A DNA stretch of 64,000 nt from Rossellomorea pakistanensis (lineage in GTDB: Bacteria; Bacillota; Bacilli; Bacillales; Bacillaceae_B): positions 62,001-126,000 of the forward strand of contig NZ_JAFBDZ010000006.1 in assembly GCF_016908495.1 (NCBI RefSeq). Direction: 5' to 3'. This document shows, piece after piece, positions 52,392-60,984 of the stretch. The notes beneath the pieces were generated by a model. That model had not been told where the DNA came from. It worked only from the letters and a program-made list of their open reading frames with translations, and did no database searches. Numbering within the stretch: the stretch's first letter is position 1; each line of letters opens with the position of its first letter. The position numbers were made by a program, and so were the translations under genes.

Positions 52392-54326
52392 ATGGTAATT
52401 AGAAAAGCAAAGAAATTAATTGAGTTGGAAAACTATATTTCAGTGGAACAGCGAGAGAACCTTCACGAACAGGCTTTCTTGGATACCTATAATATACTAG
52501 TTGACTTTGTAAATGAGAGTGAAAACAAATACGAACAAATAAGGACATCGAAAGAACAACAATCTCCATCGATTGCAAAAGTGTGTAACTCTATTATGGG
52601 AGCTGGGAAATCAACTGCACTTCAAGTTCTAGCAAAGAAAGCTATTGAAGAAGAAAATATTCCATTACTTTGTGTATTTAATAACAAAGACACTATGAGA
52701 GAGTTTGAGAAATCAGTAGAATCTCATTTTGAAAATATTAAAGGCGAATTGTTGACAATTGATACTGACACATATTCAAATGATATTTCTCAGAATATTA
52801 AACACTACCAAGTTGTAGCAATTACTCAGCAACGTCTAAGAGACTTGAAGTTGGGATTTGGGGATTTCTCTAACTATAGATACTTTGCTCCAAAGACTGA
52901 TATTATGCGTCTGCAAAGGACTATAATAATTGATGAAATGCCTATCTTTCTTAATGGGGAAATATTTGATGTTGGTAGCCAAAACAACTGTTTAGATTGG
53001 TTCGATGATATGGTTAGCAACTCTTCCCTATCATTAAGTAAGTTTGAAGTTGAGAGGGCAAGGGTAACTATCCCATTTATTGTTGCCAGTGAAATGGCAG
53101 AGTCTTTAAAAGATGAAAGCAAAAAGAGTGATTCAATTCCAACTAAAAAATTAATAAATCACATCGATCAACTTGAAGAAAAGAAAAAGAGTCTTGAAGG
53201 TGTAATAGAATCATTGAATGATGTGATGACAGATTACAAATATAGAAGGAGATATGAATGGTTTAAGAGGTTGCTTAAAGAAGATGCTATGGGTGTTGTT
53301 TGGCGTGAAGGGAAAATGACACAGATTTTATGTGGGGAACTAATTGATTACAGAAGTTTTGGAAACATGCTAATACTTGATGGGACTGCGGATATTAGTA
53401 AAAGTATTTATTTGGATTGCGGTTTTGATATAATTCCTGTTAGGAATTACCATAACTATAAGGGACGTTTGTACCTACACCAACGCAAAATAAACACTTC
53501 TAAGAAAAATAGAAGTAAGGACGATATTATTAATACAATAACAAAAGACTTGAAGGAAATAAGGAAAGAATTAAATTCTGAGGGTAAAGATATTCTTCCA
53601 TTACCAGCAAAAGGTGAAATTTCTAAGTATGTAACAAAAGGCGCAATTACGAAAGAGCAAGAAACTGAATTTTTCAATGAGAGAAAATGCGAAGATGATT
53701 TAATGGCTCTGAATTTACTTAATACAACAGGTAAGAATGGGATTGCATATTTCAACTCAGTAGCACTTTTAAATTTACCTATTCGTCATCCAAATTTTTA
53801 TCGACTTTTTGCTATTGCCATGTATGGTACAGACATTGACCTATCATTTAGGGAAAAGGGCGACAATTCCTCTGTATCTTGGTTTAAGGATGATGATGTT
53901 CAACAAATATATAAAGAGCTTGTACTATCTGACTTTAGTCAAATTATTCATAGATCAAATATTCGTCAAATAAAAGGAAGGGGTAAGGTAGATATTTATT
54001 TATATGCTAACTACAAAGGGTGGGTACTTGAGCTATTAGACTTATACAAGTTAACAACTGAAAACTTTGACTGTATTAATTTATATAAGGATAAAAAATT
54101 CAATAAGAATTGTTTGGATAGATTTAGTAAAGCGGTACAGTTTATGAAGGCTCAAGGAATCTCAGTAGCTAGTGGTGGGAATATTTCAAAAGACTTTAAA
54201 GATTGGTTCAATAGAAATTGGAGTAACGATGAGAAGAAAAAAATAATGGAGGAAGTAGCAGGTCATTATAACTTAATTATTGATGTAAACCCAGTTAATG
54301 GATATAAAAAGCTAATATTAAATTAA
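52392..54326 (+). CDS. Orphan P-loop ATPase/helicase-like protein
   Basis: About 644 residues. Walker A 'SIMGAGKST' (K73), Walker B 'TIIIDEMP' (D181-E182), a motif-III-like 'LILDGTADIS' (about 328-337), and 'IIHRSNIRQIKGRG' (about 518-531), which looks like the arginine-bearing motif VI of SF1/SF2 helicases. The linker (about 250-300) is coiled-coil-like; the C-terminal ~110 residues are unrecognised. No nuclease or methylase partner stands next to it. The start ATG 52392 has AAGGGG at good spacing; an ATG three codons earlier is too near. Best guess: phage- or defence-related translocase; function unknown. Confidence 0.65.
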   Translation: MVIRKAKKLIELENYISVEQRENLHEQAFLDTYNILVDFVNESENKYEQIRTSKEQQSPSIAKVCNSIMGAGKSTALQVLAKKAIEEENIPLLCVFNNKDTMREFEKSVESHFENIKGELLTIDTDTYSNDISQNIKHYQVVAITQQRLRDLKLGFGDFSNYRYFAPKTDIMRLQRTIIIDEMPIFLNGEIFDVGSQNNCLDWFDDMVSNSSLSLSKFEVERARVTIPFIVASEMAESLKDESKKSDSIPTKKLINHIDQLEEKKKSLEGVIESLNDVMTDYKYRRRYEWFKRLLKEDAMGVVWREGKMTQILCGELIDYRSFGNMLILDGTADISKSIYLDCGFDIIPVRNYHNYKGRLYLHQRKINTSKKNRSKDDIINTITKDLKEIRKELNSEGKDILPLPAKGEISKYVTKGAITKEQETEFFNERKCEDDLMALNLLNTTGKNGIAYFNSVALLNLPIRHPNFYRLFAIAMYGTDIDLSFREKGDNSSVSWFKDDDVQQIYKELVLSDFSQIIHRSNIRQIKGRGKVDIYLYANYKGWVLELLDLYKLTTENFDCINLYKDKKFNKNCLDRFSKAVQFMKAQGISVASGGNISKDFKDWFNRNWSNDEKKKIMEEVAGHYNLIIDVNPVNGYKKLILN

Positions 54327-54366
54327 AGGTGATGCATTTAAAATATATATTAGAGAAAAAATCCGT

Positions 54367-54770
54367 CACTTATGCTTAAACTAAGTAAGTGTAATATATT
54401 TTAATTTACCTGTTTATGATTCGCGCTGAGCGTAGCGAAGTGCAAACATATTTATCTTAAAAAAGGGAGGAAAAAAATTAGCCATTTTAAAAGTTCAACC
54501 TTCGCTTTGCTTCGGTTGACTTTTTAAAATATTAATTTTGTTTCCTCCCATCTTAATAATTGTTGTGAAGTGTTCCAGCTTTGCAAAACGTAAGCGAAGT
54601 GAGATTTGCAAAGGAAGTCATAGCTTAGGTGAGTGAAGCCAAAGGCGGAACGAATCCTAAGGTTTGACTCAACAGCACCCGAAGGGTGCAAACCTAGAAC
54701 TAAAATATATATCTTTGCTTGGTTGACTTTCTTAAACCATATCTTTTAGCCCCTTATCTTAATAAAGGCT
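54367..54770. repeat. Stem-loop-rich non-coding region with tandem diverged units
   Basis: Contains CACTTA/TAAGTG (54367-54391); a long hairpin with 36-nt arms, 54465-54500 and 54514-54549 (outer GGGAGGAAA/TTTCCTCCC, inner ATTTTAAAAG.TCAACC); CTTTGCAAA...TTTGCAAAG (54589-54612); and GGTTTG..GCACCC GAAG GGGTGC..AAACC (54661-54695). The segment CTTTGCTTCGGTTGACTTT...ATCTTAATAA recurs in diverged form at 54713-54764, and AGCGAAGTG occurs at 54434 and 54593. No gene was found in 54327-54968. Confidence 0.75.
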
Positions 54771-54779
54771 TCAATGTCT

Positions 54780-54804
54780 AACGGGTTCTGTTTTGAAGTA
54801 CAAA
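54780..54804. repeat. Left copy of a 25-nt inverted repeat pair
   Basis: AACGGGTTCTGTTTT-GA-AGTACAAA here and, on the opposite strand, AACGGGTTCTGTTTT-CG-AGTACAAA at 58636-58660: 23 of 25 positions identical. The pair encloses the small membrane protein, the ApeA-like gene and the sigma/anti-sigma pair. Confidence 0.7.
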
Positions 54805-54868
54805 CTTGTAAACATCAAATAAAATGGTAGAGTATTTCGTAGCAAAAAATTATTATAATTCGCAGAAA

Positions 54869-54898
54869 AACGGTCAGTGGCTGATGCCTCTGACCGTT
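54869..54898 (-). terminator. Terminator of the ApeA-type operon
   Basis: AACGGTCAG / CTGACCGTT with an inner GGC/GCC pair; read leftward it is followed by TTTTTC. Confidence 0.85.
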
Positions 54899-54968
54899 CT
54901 ATTTTATATGGTGTTTTATTCAATTAAAGCCCCCGATAGTTGAAAACTCAGTATTGAGATAAATATGC

Positions 54969-55118
54969 TTATCCCAAGAGAATTGAGCCAAAATATAAGG
55001 AACTCATACCGAGAAAGACAAAAGAAAACGTAGTTATTGGTTTTGGTAATTTCCCTTTGAAATTAATTAACAATAAGCCGATCAATATATGAACAGCTAT
55101 AAATAGAAAAATACTCAT
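54969..55118 (-). CDS. 49-residue membrane protein downstream of the ApeA-like gene
   Basis: MSIFLFIAVHILIGLLLINF then KGKLPKPITTFSFVFLGMSS and LYFGSILLG: two hydrophobic helices joined by a short basic loop. GGGGGG lies about 12 nt before the ATG. It is in the same direction as the ApeA-like gene, 146 nt downstream, and the operon terminator follows 70 nt later. Two-helix mini-proteins beside abortive-infection genes may be membrane-acting toxins or regulators; nothing more can be said. Confidence 0.5.
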   Translation of the reverse strand: MSIFLFIAVHILIGLLLINFKGKLPKPITTFSFVFLGMSSLYFGSILLG

Positions 55119-55264
55119 CTTATTCTATCCCCCCTGTCAGTTACCTAGAAGGCTGAACTCAAGTTAAATCGTATAACACGTTTGGGAACCATAAAATAAA
55201 TTTGGGTTGCTCACTATCAAAGGAACTGCAGCTGTTTACACAATGATGGGGAAATAAAATTGCT

Positions 55265-56698
55265 TTAAATAGTCATATTTTTGTCTTTTGTGTATTCAAT
55301 TATTGAATTACGTGTAGAGAGCTGTTTAGATTTTTCCCACGTTAAGAGTATTACCACATCCTCATCAATTTCTAATTCCCTTAGTAGATAAAACTCCATA
55401 GTTAATTTCAATAACGAAATTAATTGATACAATTCTTCTCCTTTTATCGACTTCTTCAATAAGCGTTCATCAAAGTGAGTGTTGTAGTTTCGAGTATTTT
55501 TTATGTCCCTGATCAATTGAATTTTTTCTTTATCTTGAAAGTTGAATACGCTGTAATACTTACCAATATGATGAGGAGATGCTCCATTACTATCTGGGGT
55601 TAATAAATCTTCTAGACGTTCGTGTAAGCTAGGTTCATTAGAAAAAGCTAGCTTATCCCTAACCCACTTTTGATGTTCCTCAGGTACATTAGCCATTATA
55701 CTTTCCATTTTCTTATCATGCTCTTCTTTTGGCAATATTTTATTATTTCTAGTTAACCTATGATAAGCTTCAAGCGCCTGAACTAAGTTAAGAAAATGAC
55801 GCTCATGTGATGTTCTATGATAATTTACTGATAAATAAAGATCTATCACTGGTTTCAGCCTTTCGCTTTTCTCAAACCAGTTCTTCATGCAAACATTAAA
55901 ATCATTTTTCAATTGATCTAGGCTTATGTATTGATCGTAAAATTCTAACTCTTCAATATCACCATCATTTTCAAACTCAATCGCTCTCCCATATATTTGG
56001 ATTCTTGGTTCAAATTCTTGTGGCACAGAATAATAAGGCTTGGCAGAAATGTATTTAATATAAGTTCTTGTATTTGTGCACAGTGATATAAAATCTCTCA
56101 CTTTATATATAAGCCTATGTGCATCTATTAGAGGAGTAGGATTGTTGAACTTAAAAATTATCTGAGTATTAGTTTCAATTTTCAACGAATTTGTGAATCT
56201 GTGGTTATAATCAGGCATAGTAAAATAACTAATATCTAATTCGAACTCATCATTCTTATGGGTTAGATCATCCACCCTGTTAGTAGTTATTACATATTCT
56301 GATGAGTCATCTAAATTGATATCGACTGTTTTTTGGTATGCCCACTTATTTAAATTCGTTACACTAAAATAAATTTCTTCGAATTTAATCTCTTGTTCTT
56401 CAGTGAAAATCTTACCTTCTAAGGCATAGTCACAACTTACGTGGTATGTATATTTAGATTGATAATCATGAACTATAGATGTTGATTTCCCACCTCGAAT
56501 GCTACATTTATATAAAGTATAGGCTTTACCTTGATGTGTTTTCCCGTATACAACATCAGCATAGTACGGAAGTGAAATAAATTCATCACTATATAGCTCT
56601 AAATCAAAATTATTATTAACATGGAGGATTCCATTTAGATTCAAGTCTCTTCCGCCAATATGCCATTTTCCGAATTGTAAATCTATCTTATTAGTCAA
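55265..56698 (-). CDS. ApeA-type HEPN abortive-infection protein
   Basis: 477 residues. The N-terminal ~280 residues are beta-rich ('LQFGKWHIGGRDLNLNGILHVNNNFDLELYS') as in the ApeA N-terminal domain. The C-terminal helical part has 'RHFLNLVQALEAYHR' and the HEPN ribonuclease motif RNYNTH (R403-X4-H408) in 'DIKNTRNYNTHFDE', followed by a last helix 'LLKLTMEFYLLRELEID'. ApeA proteins protect against phages through HEPN RNase activity (established for the family). GGGGAGGTAG precedes the ATG. Single effector gene, perhaps with the 49-residue protein behind it. Confidence 0.82.
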   Translation of the reverse strand: MTNKIDLQFGKWHIGGRDLNLNGILHVNNNFDLELYSDEFISLPYYADVVYGKTHQGKAYTLYKCSIRGGKSTSIVHDYQSKYTYHVSCDYALEGKIFTEEQEIKFEEIYFSVTNLNKWAYQKTVDINLDDSSEYVITTNRVDDLTHKNDEFELDISYFTMPDYNHRFTNSLKIETNTQIIFKFNNPTPLIDAHRLIYKVRDFISLCTNTRTYIKYISAKPYYSVPQEFEPRIQIYGRAIEFENDGDIEELEFYDQYISLDQLKNDFNVCMKNWFEKSERLKPVIDLYLSVNYHRTSHERHFLNLVQALEAYHRLTRNNKILPKEEHDKKMESIMANVPEEHQKWVRDKLAFSNEPSLHERLEDLLTPDSNGASPHHIGKYYSVFNFQDKEKIQLIRDIKNTRNYNTHFDERLLKKSIKGEELYQLISLLKLTMEFYLLRELEIDEDVVILLTWEKSKQLSTRNSIIEYTKDKNMTI

Positions 56699-56958
56699 AA
56701 ATCTCTACCTCCCCTATTTGATTTCAATTAATACCAATTTTAATATGATCTTGAAACTGAGTCTGCAACTATCCTGACCCATTAACTCAATACCAATTAT
56801 TTCAAATTGGAGCTGCATACTCAAGAAAAATATTCATAATAAAAGAGCTTACCTTGTTCTGGATAAGCCCCGATTGTTAAGTGCATTTGTTCAAAATGTT
56901 AGTTCAATTTCTATTTAAGACCTCACCGCCTTTAGTTAAAATGAAGTCTGTAAAAATA

Positions 56959-57834
56959 TTATCCCATTACATCTTTAAGACGTTTATTTTGTTTCTTTAA
57001 GAGTAACCAAACTATAAAAAGAACACTAAAAATAGTAAACATTAATATAGGTGCCTGAAAAATACTCCAAGTGCTTGGTCCGTAATAGGTTAATTGGTGA
57101 TGTCTCTCAATAGTCTCTTCATACGAACTTTTATATTCATATTGAATCACCCATTGTTTATTCGCCATCATTACGGTTCCTAAATCATAACCACTAGGAA
57201 TAATTGTTTCATTCTTTCCCAAAATACCCTCGTTTCCAATGACGATCGCGGCTTTATTGTACTCAATAGGATAGATCGTTGTAGGTTTCTGTTTTACAGA
57301 AGTATTTTCCTGTAACCAATCTTTTATATTTGCTGCTGGAAAAACAGCTAACAAATTCAGCTTTTCATTATACTTTTTAAAAATAGTAAGAAGTTGTTTT
57401 TCTTCTTTTTCAGTCACTTCTGTTGAGTCTCCAAGAATATGAAATACATCATCCATAATGGCTTCTTTTTCTTGTTCTACTACTTCTAACTTAGTTACTT
57501 CTTCTTTATATTCACTAAACTTTTTATTTGAATGAATTAGAAAAATGAATCCAAACAGCAAGGAGAAAAGTGTAGCTATAAGTAAATAATTCGTCAGTTT
57601 CTTTTGACCGTTGAAGAATCTGGATACTTTTAGAAATGGTCTCTTTACTTCCACTTTATACACTTCATCTATCTCATCAGAAAAATCAACATTATTTTTC
57701 ATACTTTCTAATACTTCTCTACATTTTTCACACGAATTTATATGTTCCTCAATAAAATGAATACTATCTTGGCTGCACAAATTATCGATATAAGATGGGA
57801 GTAAATCTCTTACTATATTGCATTTATTGTCCAT
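56959..57834 (-). CDS. Zinc-binding anti-sigma factor
   Basis: 291 residues. The N terminus has the ZAS signature of anti-sigma factors: 'CNIVRDLLPSYIDNLCSQDSIHFIEEHINSCEKCREVL', with the HX3CX2C zinc motif at about H32-C36-C39. One TM helix ('LLIATLFSLLFGFIFLIHS', about 83-101) and a ~165-residue outside domain follow, then a second helix near the C-terminus ('APILMFTIFSVLFIVWLLL'). It holds the sigma factor encoded just upstream at the membrane; the genes overlap by 11 nt. The signal is unknown. Confidence 0.85.
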   Translation of the reverse strand: MDNKCNIVRDLLPSYIDNLCSQDSIHFIEEHINSCEKCREVLESMKNNVDFSDEIDEVYKVEVKRPFLKVSRFFNGQKKLTNYLLIATLFSLLFGFIFLIHSNKKFSEYKEEVTKLEVVEQEKEAIMDDVFHILGDSTEVTEKEEKQLLTIFKKYNEKLNLLAVFPAANIKDWLQENTSVKQKPTTIYPIEYNKAAIVIGNEGILGKNETIIPSGYDLGTVMMANKQWVIQYEYKSSYEETIERHHQLTYYGPSTWSIFQAPILMFTIFSVLFIVWLLLKKQNKRLKDVMG

Positions 57835-58312
57835 TGTTATCCTGACCCCTTTCCCTTAATTTCATTTTAGCCCTATAAAAAGTAACTCTCGCCCAGTTTT
57901 CATTTCTCAGTTGAATTTCTCCTATCTCTTTGAAACTTAGACCACCTAAGATTCTCAAAAGTAACACCTCTTTATATGGTTCTTCAAGTAAGTGTATAAT
58001 TCGGTATAGGGCAATTTTGTCTTCCGAATAAATAAATTCAGCTTCAGGAGAAGTATGGGATGAGTCATCTTGAAACATATGTCTTTGTTGTTTCTTATTA
58101 CGTTCAAGATGCTTATAATAAGAGTGCTTCGCTATTTGACAAAGCCAAACTGACATTTTACATTCATCGTTATATCTATCAATGGATTTTACAGCTTGAT
58201 AGAAGGTTTCTTGTGTTAGTTCTTCTGATAAATCTGCGTTGTGACAAAGACACATTAGATATTTGAATACTTCTTCAGCATAATTGCTATATATTTCATC
58301 TAGTTCTCCCAA
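57824..58312 (-). CDS. ECF sigma factor (ECF30-like), partner of the anti-sigma factor
   Basis: 162 residues: region 2 'VFKYLMCLCHNADLSEELTQETFYQAVKSIDRY' and region 4 'PYKEVLLLRILGGLSFKEIGEIQLRNENWARVTFYRAKMKLRERG'. The end 'ENWARVTFYRAKMKL' is typical of the ECF30 group in Bacillus, which pairs with anti-sigma factors starting 'CNIVRDLLPLYID'. TTG start behind AAAGGAGG. Two-gene operon inside the defence-like region; its targets are unknown. Confidence 0.85.
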   Translation of the reverse strand: MGELDEIYSNYAEEVFKYLMCLCHNADLSEELTQETFYQAVKSIDRYNDECKMSVWLCQIAKHSYYKHLERNKKQQRHMFQDDSSHTSPEAEFIYSEDKIALYRIIHLLEEPYKEVLLLRILGGLSFKEIGEIQLRNENWARVTFYRAKMKLRERGQDNNGQ

Positions 58313-58583
58313 GCCTTATCCTCCTTTCGTCTATATATCCGATTCAATTCAATTTCGTTACAAAAAAATACTATTTTTTTATTGGCAATAGAAAACCGCC
58401 GAACTAAATGCGGCTAAAAGTATTTAAATTCAACATAATTATATTAATAACCTGCTAATGAACTATCCTGCCGTTTAAGTTCATCCTTTCACAATCCTCA
58501 CTAATTTTAGCATAAATATCCAATAATTTTTAGGAGCCTTATTAGTTTTTGTTGGATAAAATACCGTTTAATCAAGAAAAAAG

Positions 58584-58613
58584 GAGTGCCGAAATCAATG
58601 CGATTTGGCACTC
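58584..58613. terminator. Hairpin upstream of the HNH operon
   Basis: GAGTGCC..AAATC / GATTTGGCACTC with a short loop; weak T tract. It lies in the 645-bp gap 58313-58957, which otherwise holds the right inverted repeat (58636-58660) and promoter sequence but no visible gene. Confidence 0.55.
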
Positions 58614-58635
58614 ATTTTGATGTGTTATTTAAAGT

Positions 58636-58660
58636 TTTGTACTCGAAAACAGAACCCGTT
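58636..58660. repeat. Right copy of the 25-nt inverted repeat pair
   Basis: TTTGTACT-CG-AAAACAGAACCCGTT, reverse complement of the copy at 54780-54804 with two mismatches. Confidence 0.7.
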
Positions 58661-58957
58661 GTCCACTTTTTTTTACATAGCTGTATCTGTATTAGAAATT
58701 TTATCAAAGGAGACTTCAAAAAAAATTTTTTTCTATTTATTTAAGTATTGGTTTAGATGAAAAGTGAACGGGATGTGTTCTTGATTGTATATAAGTCAAT
58801 AGTGGTGGGATTGAGACTATATTAACAATACTATTTATTCAAGTATTAGTTATCTGAATATTCAAATAAATTAGTTTACGTTAATTGATTTTTCGATTAT
58901 CATGTATTGGACAGAATGTTCCACATTATCAATCTAGTTTAAGCTTGGAGGGCTTTA

Positions 58958-59731
58958 ATGATAAAGAAAGGCTATTACAAACGTTGTACAGAGAGAAATT
59001 GTAGAAGACGTGGATTGTTACTCCATGTGAAAACTAACTTTTTCTCATCCAAAACTGGAAGATTTAATTCAAGGGCAACTTGTAAAGAATGTTTTATGTT
59101 GCGACATGGAAAAAAGATGGAGATGCAAAGAAAGAGGAGGGGGTATCTAAATAAAGTATTACCAAATACTCTTACTGATAATGAAGAAGTGTTAATAAGG
59201 CAACAATTCCAAGGAAAATGTGCTCTTTCATGGGTTGTTGATGATGTTGTATTAGATCACTTTGTTCCTTTGAGTTGGGAAGAATCGGTTATTGATTTCG
59301 GTTTAGGGGGAACAACATATGCTAACATGCTCCCATTAAACAATACTATAAACAAGTCTAAATCAGCCGAGAACCCTTTTGAATGGATAAAGAAAGCAAG
59401 AACCAAATTTAATATTGATCTAGAAGCATGGAATGCAGTTGTAAAGTACCTAGCTGATAAACATCAAATGAGTGTGGTTGATTTTGAGAGTAAAGTAAAT
59501 GAGTGCTACTTTTACATATCTGCAAGAAGATCAGTTGAATGGCTCAACGAGGTATTGAGAGACAAGAAGAGGAAGCCATATGGGTGTATAAAAGGCTTAT
59601 TGAGTAAAGGTATTAATATCGAAATAGCGGTAGATGAGTTTGGTAGTACAAAAGCAAAAGAGTACATTAAATCTTTAGAAGGTAAGAACGAGATAAAGAG
59701 AATGAAAGAAAATCTAAGGACTCAAATTTAA
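58958..59731 (+). CDS. HNH endonuclease-like protein
   Basis: 257 residues. An N-terminal zinc-ribbon-like part has Cys10, Cys15 and 'CKEC' (42-45). The HNH core follows: 'GKCALSWVVDDVVLDHFVPLSWEE' (C88, D100-H101), then 'YANMLPLNNTINKSKSAENPFEW' (N123, N128, N132, K133). The C-terminal ~110 residues are helical and basic. Likely a DNA-nicking or -cutting enzyme. GGAGGG precedes the ATG. First gene of a tight three-gene set with an RNase H-like and a DnaA-N-domain gene. Confidence 0.75.
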   Translation: MIKKGYYKRCTERNCRRRGLLLHVKTNFFSSKTGRFNSRATCKECFMLRHGKKMEMQRKRRGYLNKVLPNTLTDNEEVLIRQQFQGKCALSWVVDDVVLDHFVPLSWEESVIDFGLGGTTYANMLPLNNTINKSKSAENPFEWIKKARTKFNIDLEAWNAVVKYLADKHQMSVVDFESKVNECYFYISARRSVEWLNEVLRDKKRKPYGCIKGLLSKGINIEIAVDEFGSTKAKEYIKSLEGKNEIKRMKENLRTQI

Positions 59732-59793
59732 GCCCACTATTGTGTATAGCACATATCAATAAAAACAAAAAATCGTTTGCGTTAGGTGATGAA

Positions 59794-60498
59794 ATGTTTA
59801 CAGCTTATACGGATGCTTCAATTCAAGGGGACAGAACTTTCTTAGGATTTACAATTGAGTTCGAAGATAGTAGTACAGTTAGAAGAAGAATTGTTATGGA
59901 TAGAAGGAAACCTCACACTGCTGAAGCCTTAGCAATATATGAACTAAGTTCCTTCCTTCTACATTATAAACTTTGTGATGGCGTGATTTTTATAGACTGT
60001 AAAGAAGCTAAGAACTGGATTAAGAGAAGAAAAGGAAAAGGTATTCCTAAAAGTTTGTACCGTTCACTCCGAGCAATAAATGTAGGTTTTCAAATTATCC
60101 CTAGAATTTATAATATCGCACATATAATCTGCAATAAAGGTTCTTATATCCCCTCAAATTCTGTATCGTCAATAAATAGAAACTATTATAAAAGGATTGA
60201 GAATTACCCCAATTACCGTGTTAGCCTATCTGTTTACTTAAATTATAGGGGGGGTACCAATAAAAGGAAAACTATTCATAAGTATCAAAAAAGTTTAAAC
60301 GAAAAAATATGGTTAGGAGAACTTGTTAGAGAAAAAGGAGATGCAAGGGTATTTGCATATTATGATCTGAGAATCATGGTCAATAGAGAAGGAATAGTAA
60401 AGGTATGGGCAGTTAATTATGTTAATTTAAATAACCATCAAATAGTAATGGAGCAAAAGAATAGACTGGAACAGTTATTGAAAGGAGTAGAAAAATGA
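59794..60498 (+). CDS. RNase H-like protein
   Basis: 234 residues from ATG 59794 (TTAGGTGA in front). The first ~110 residues follow the RNase HI order: 'MFTAYTDASIQGDRTFLGFTI' (D7), 'HTAEALAIYELSSFL' (E44), 'GVIFIDCKEAKNWI' (D68) and 'IPRIYNIAHIICNKGSYIPS'. The usual last Asp is not seen. The ~120-residue C-terminal extension ('LGELVREKGDARVFAYYDLRIMVN') is unrecognised. It may process RNA-DNA hybrids for the neighbouring nuclease, or may have lost activity. Follows HNH by 62 nt, overlaps the next gene by 4 nt. Confidence 0.7.
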   Translation: MFTAYTDASIQGDRTFLGFTIEFEDSSTVRRRIVMDRRKPHTAEALAIYELSSFLLHYKLCDGVIFIDCKEAKNWIKRRKGKGIPKSLYRSLRAINVGFQIIPRIYNIAHIICNKGSYIPSNSVSSINRNYYKRIENYPNYRVSLSVYLNYRGGTNKRKTIHKYQKSLNEKIWLGELVREKGDARVFAYYDLRIMVNREGIVKVWAVNYVNLNNHQIVMEQKNRLEQLLKGVEK

Positions 60499-60944
60499 AT
60501 TGGAAGCATGTGTTAGAGGAAATCAAATACAATCTTAAACCATCTACTTTTGAAATATGGTTTTCTGAAAGTAGAGGGGAAATTAAGAATGAAACACTTC
60601 ATGTATATGTTGAACTAGAAAGCCAAAAATATTGGATTGAGGCAAGATATATAAACATAATATTAAAAGCTATGGTCACAGTAACAGGGAAAGCTTATCC
60701 AATTGAAATAGTTTCAGACGAACTTTACGAGGAAAGGCAACGAAGAAATTTTGAAGAAAAACGTAGTAAAATGGTATCCAATCGAATCCGCTATCTAGAA
60801 AAAGAGATGTTGATAGAGCTTAAGCAGGTGACTATGAATACAGTAAATTCAATCCAAGATGACGAAGACTTTAAGAGAAAACATGTAATAGATCAATTAC
60901 TTCTTGTAGTAGGAAAAATAGAGCAGTATGAGAGTCTACTATAG
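60495..60944 (+). CDS. DnaA N-terminal-domain protein
   Basis: 149 residues. Residues 1-65 match the DnaA_N fold: 'NWKHVLEEIKYNLKPSTFEIWFSESRGEIKNETLHVYVELESQKYWIEARYINII'. In DnaA this domain binds partners such as DnaB or DnaD; here the ATPase and DNA-binding domains are missing and a helical, charged tail (about 80-149) follows. The gene starts inside the end of the RNase H-like gene (ATGA), with GAAAGGAG. It could act as a decoy or adaptor at replication sites. A terminator closes the operon. Confidence 0.75.
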   Translation: MNWKHVLEEIKYNLKPSTFEIWFSESRGEIKNETLHVYVELESQKYWIEARYINIILKAMVTVTGKAYPIEIVSDELYEERQRRNFEEKRSKMVSNRIRYLEKEMLIELKQVTMNTVNSIQDDEDFKRKHVIDQLLLVVGKIEQYESLL

Positions 60945-60984
60945 AGTAGGCAGGATTACTGATTGAAGACTTAGCGAACTATAT

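Noticed and set aside
51289-54326. Two-gene restriction or known named defence system
   Set aside because: The exonuclease-like and helicase-like genes have separate promoters and 308 nt between them; no motif allowed assignment to a named system.
54367-54770. Retron non-coding RNA
   Set aside because: No reverse transcriptase gene is nearby; the structured region has no recognisable msr/msd layout.
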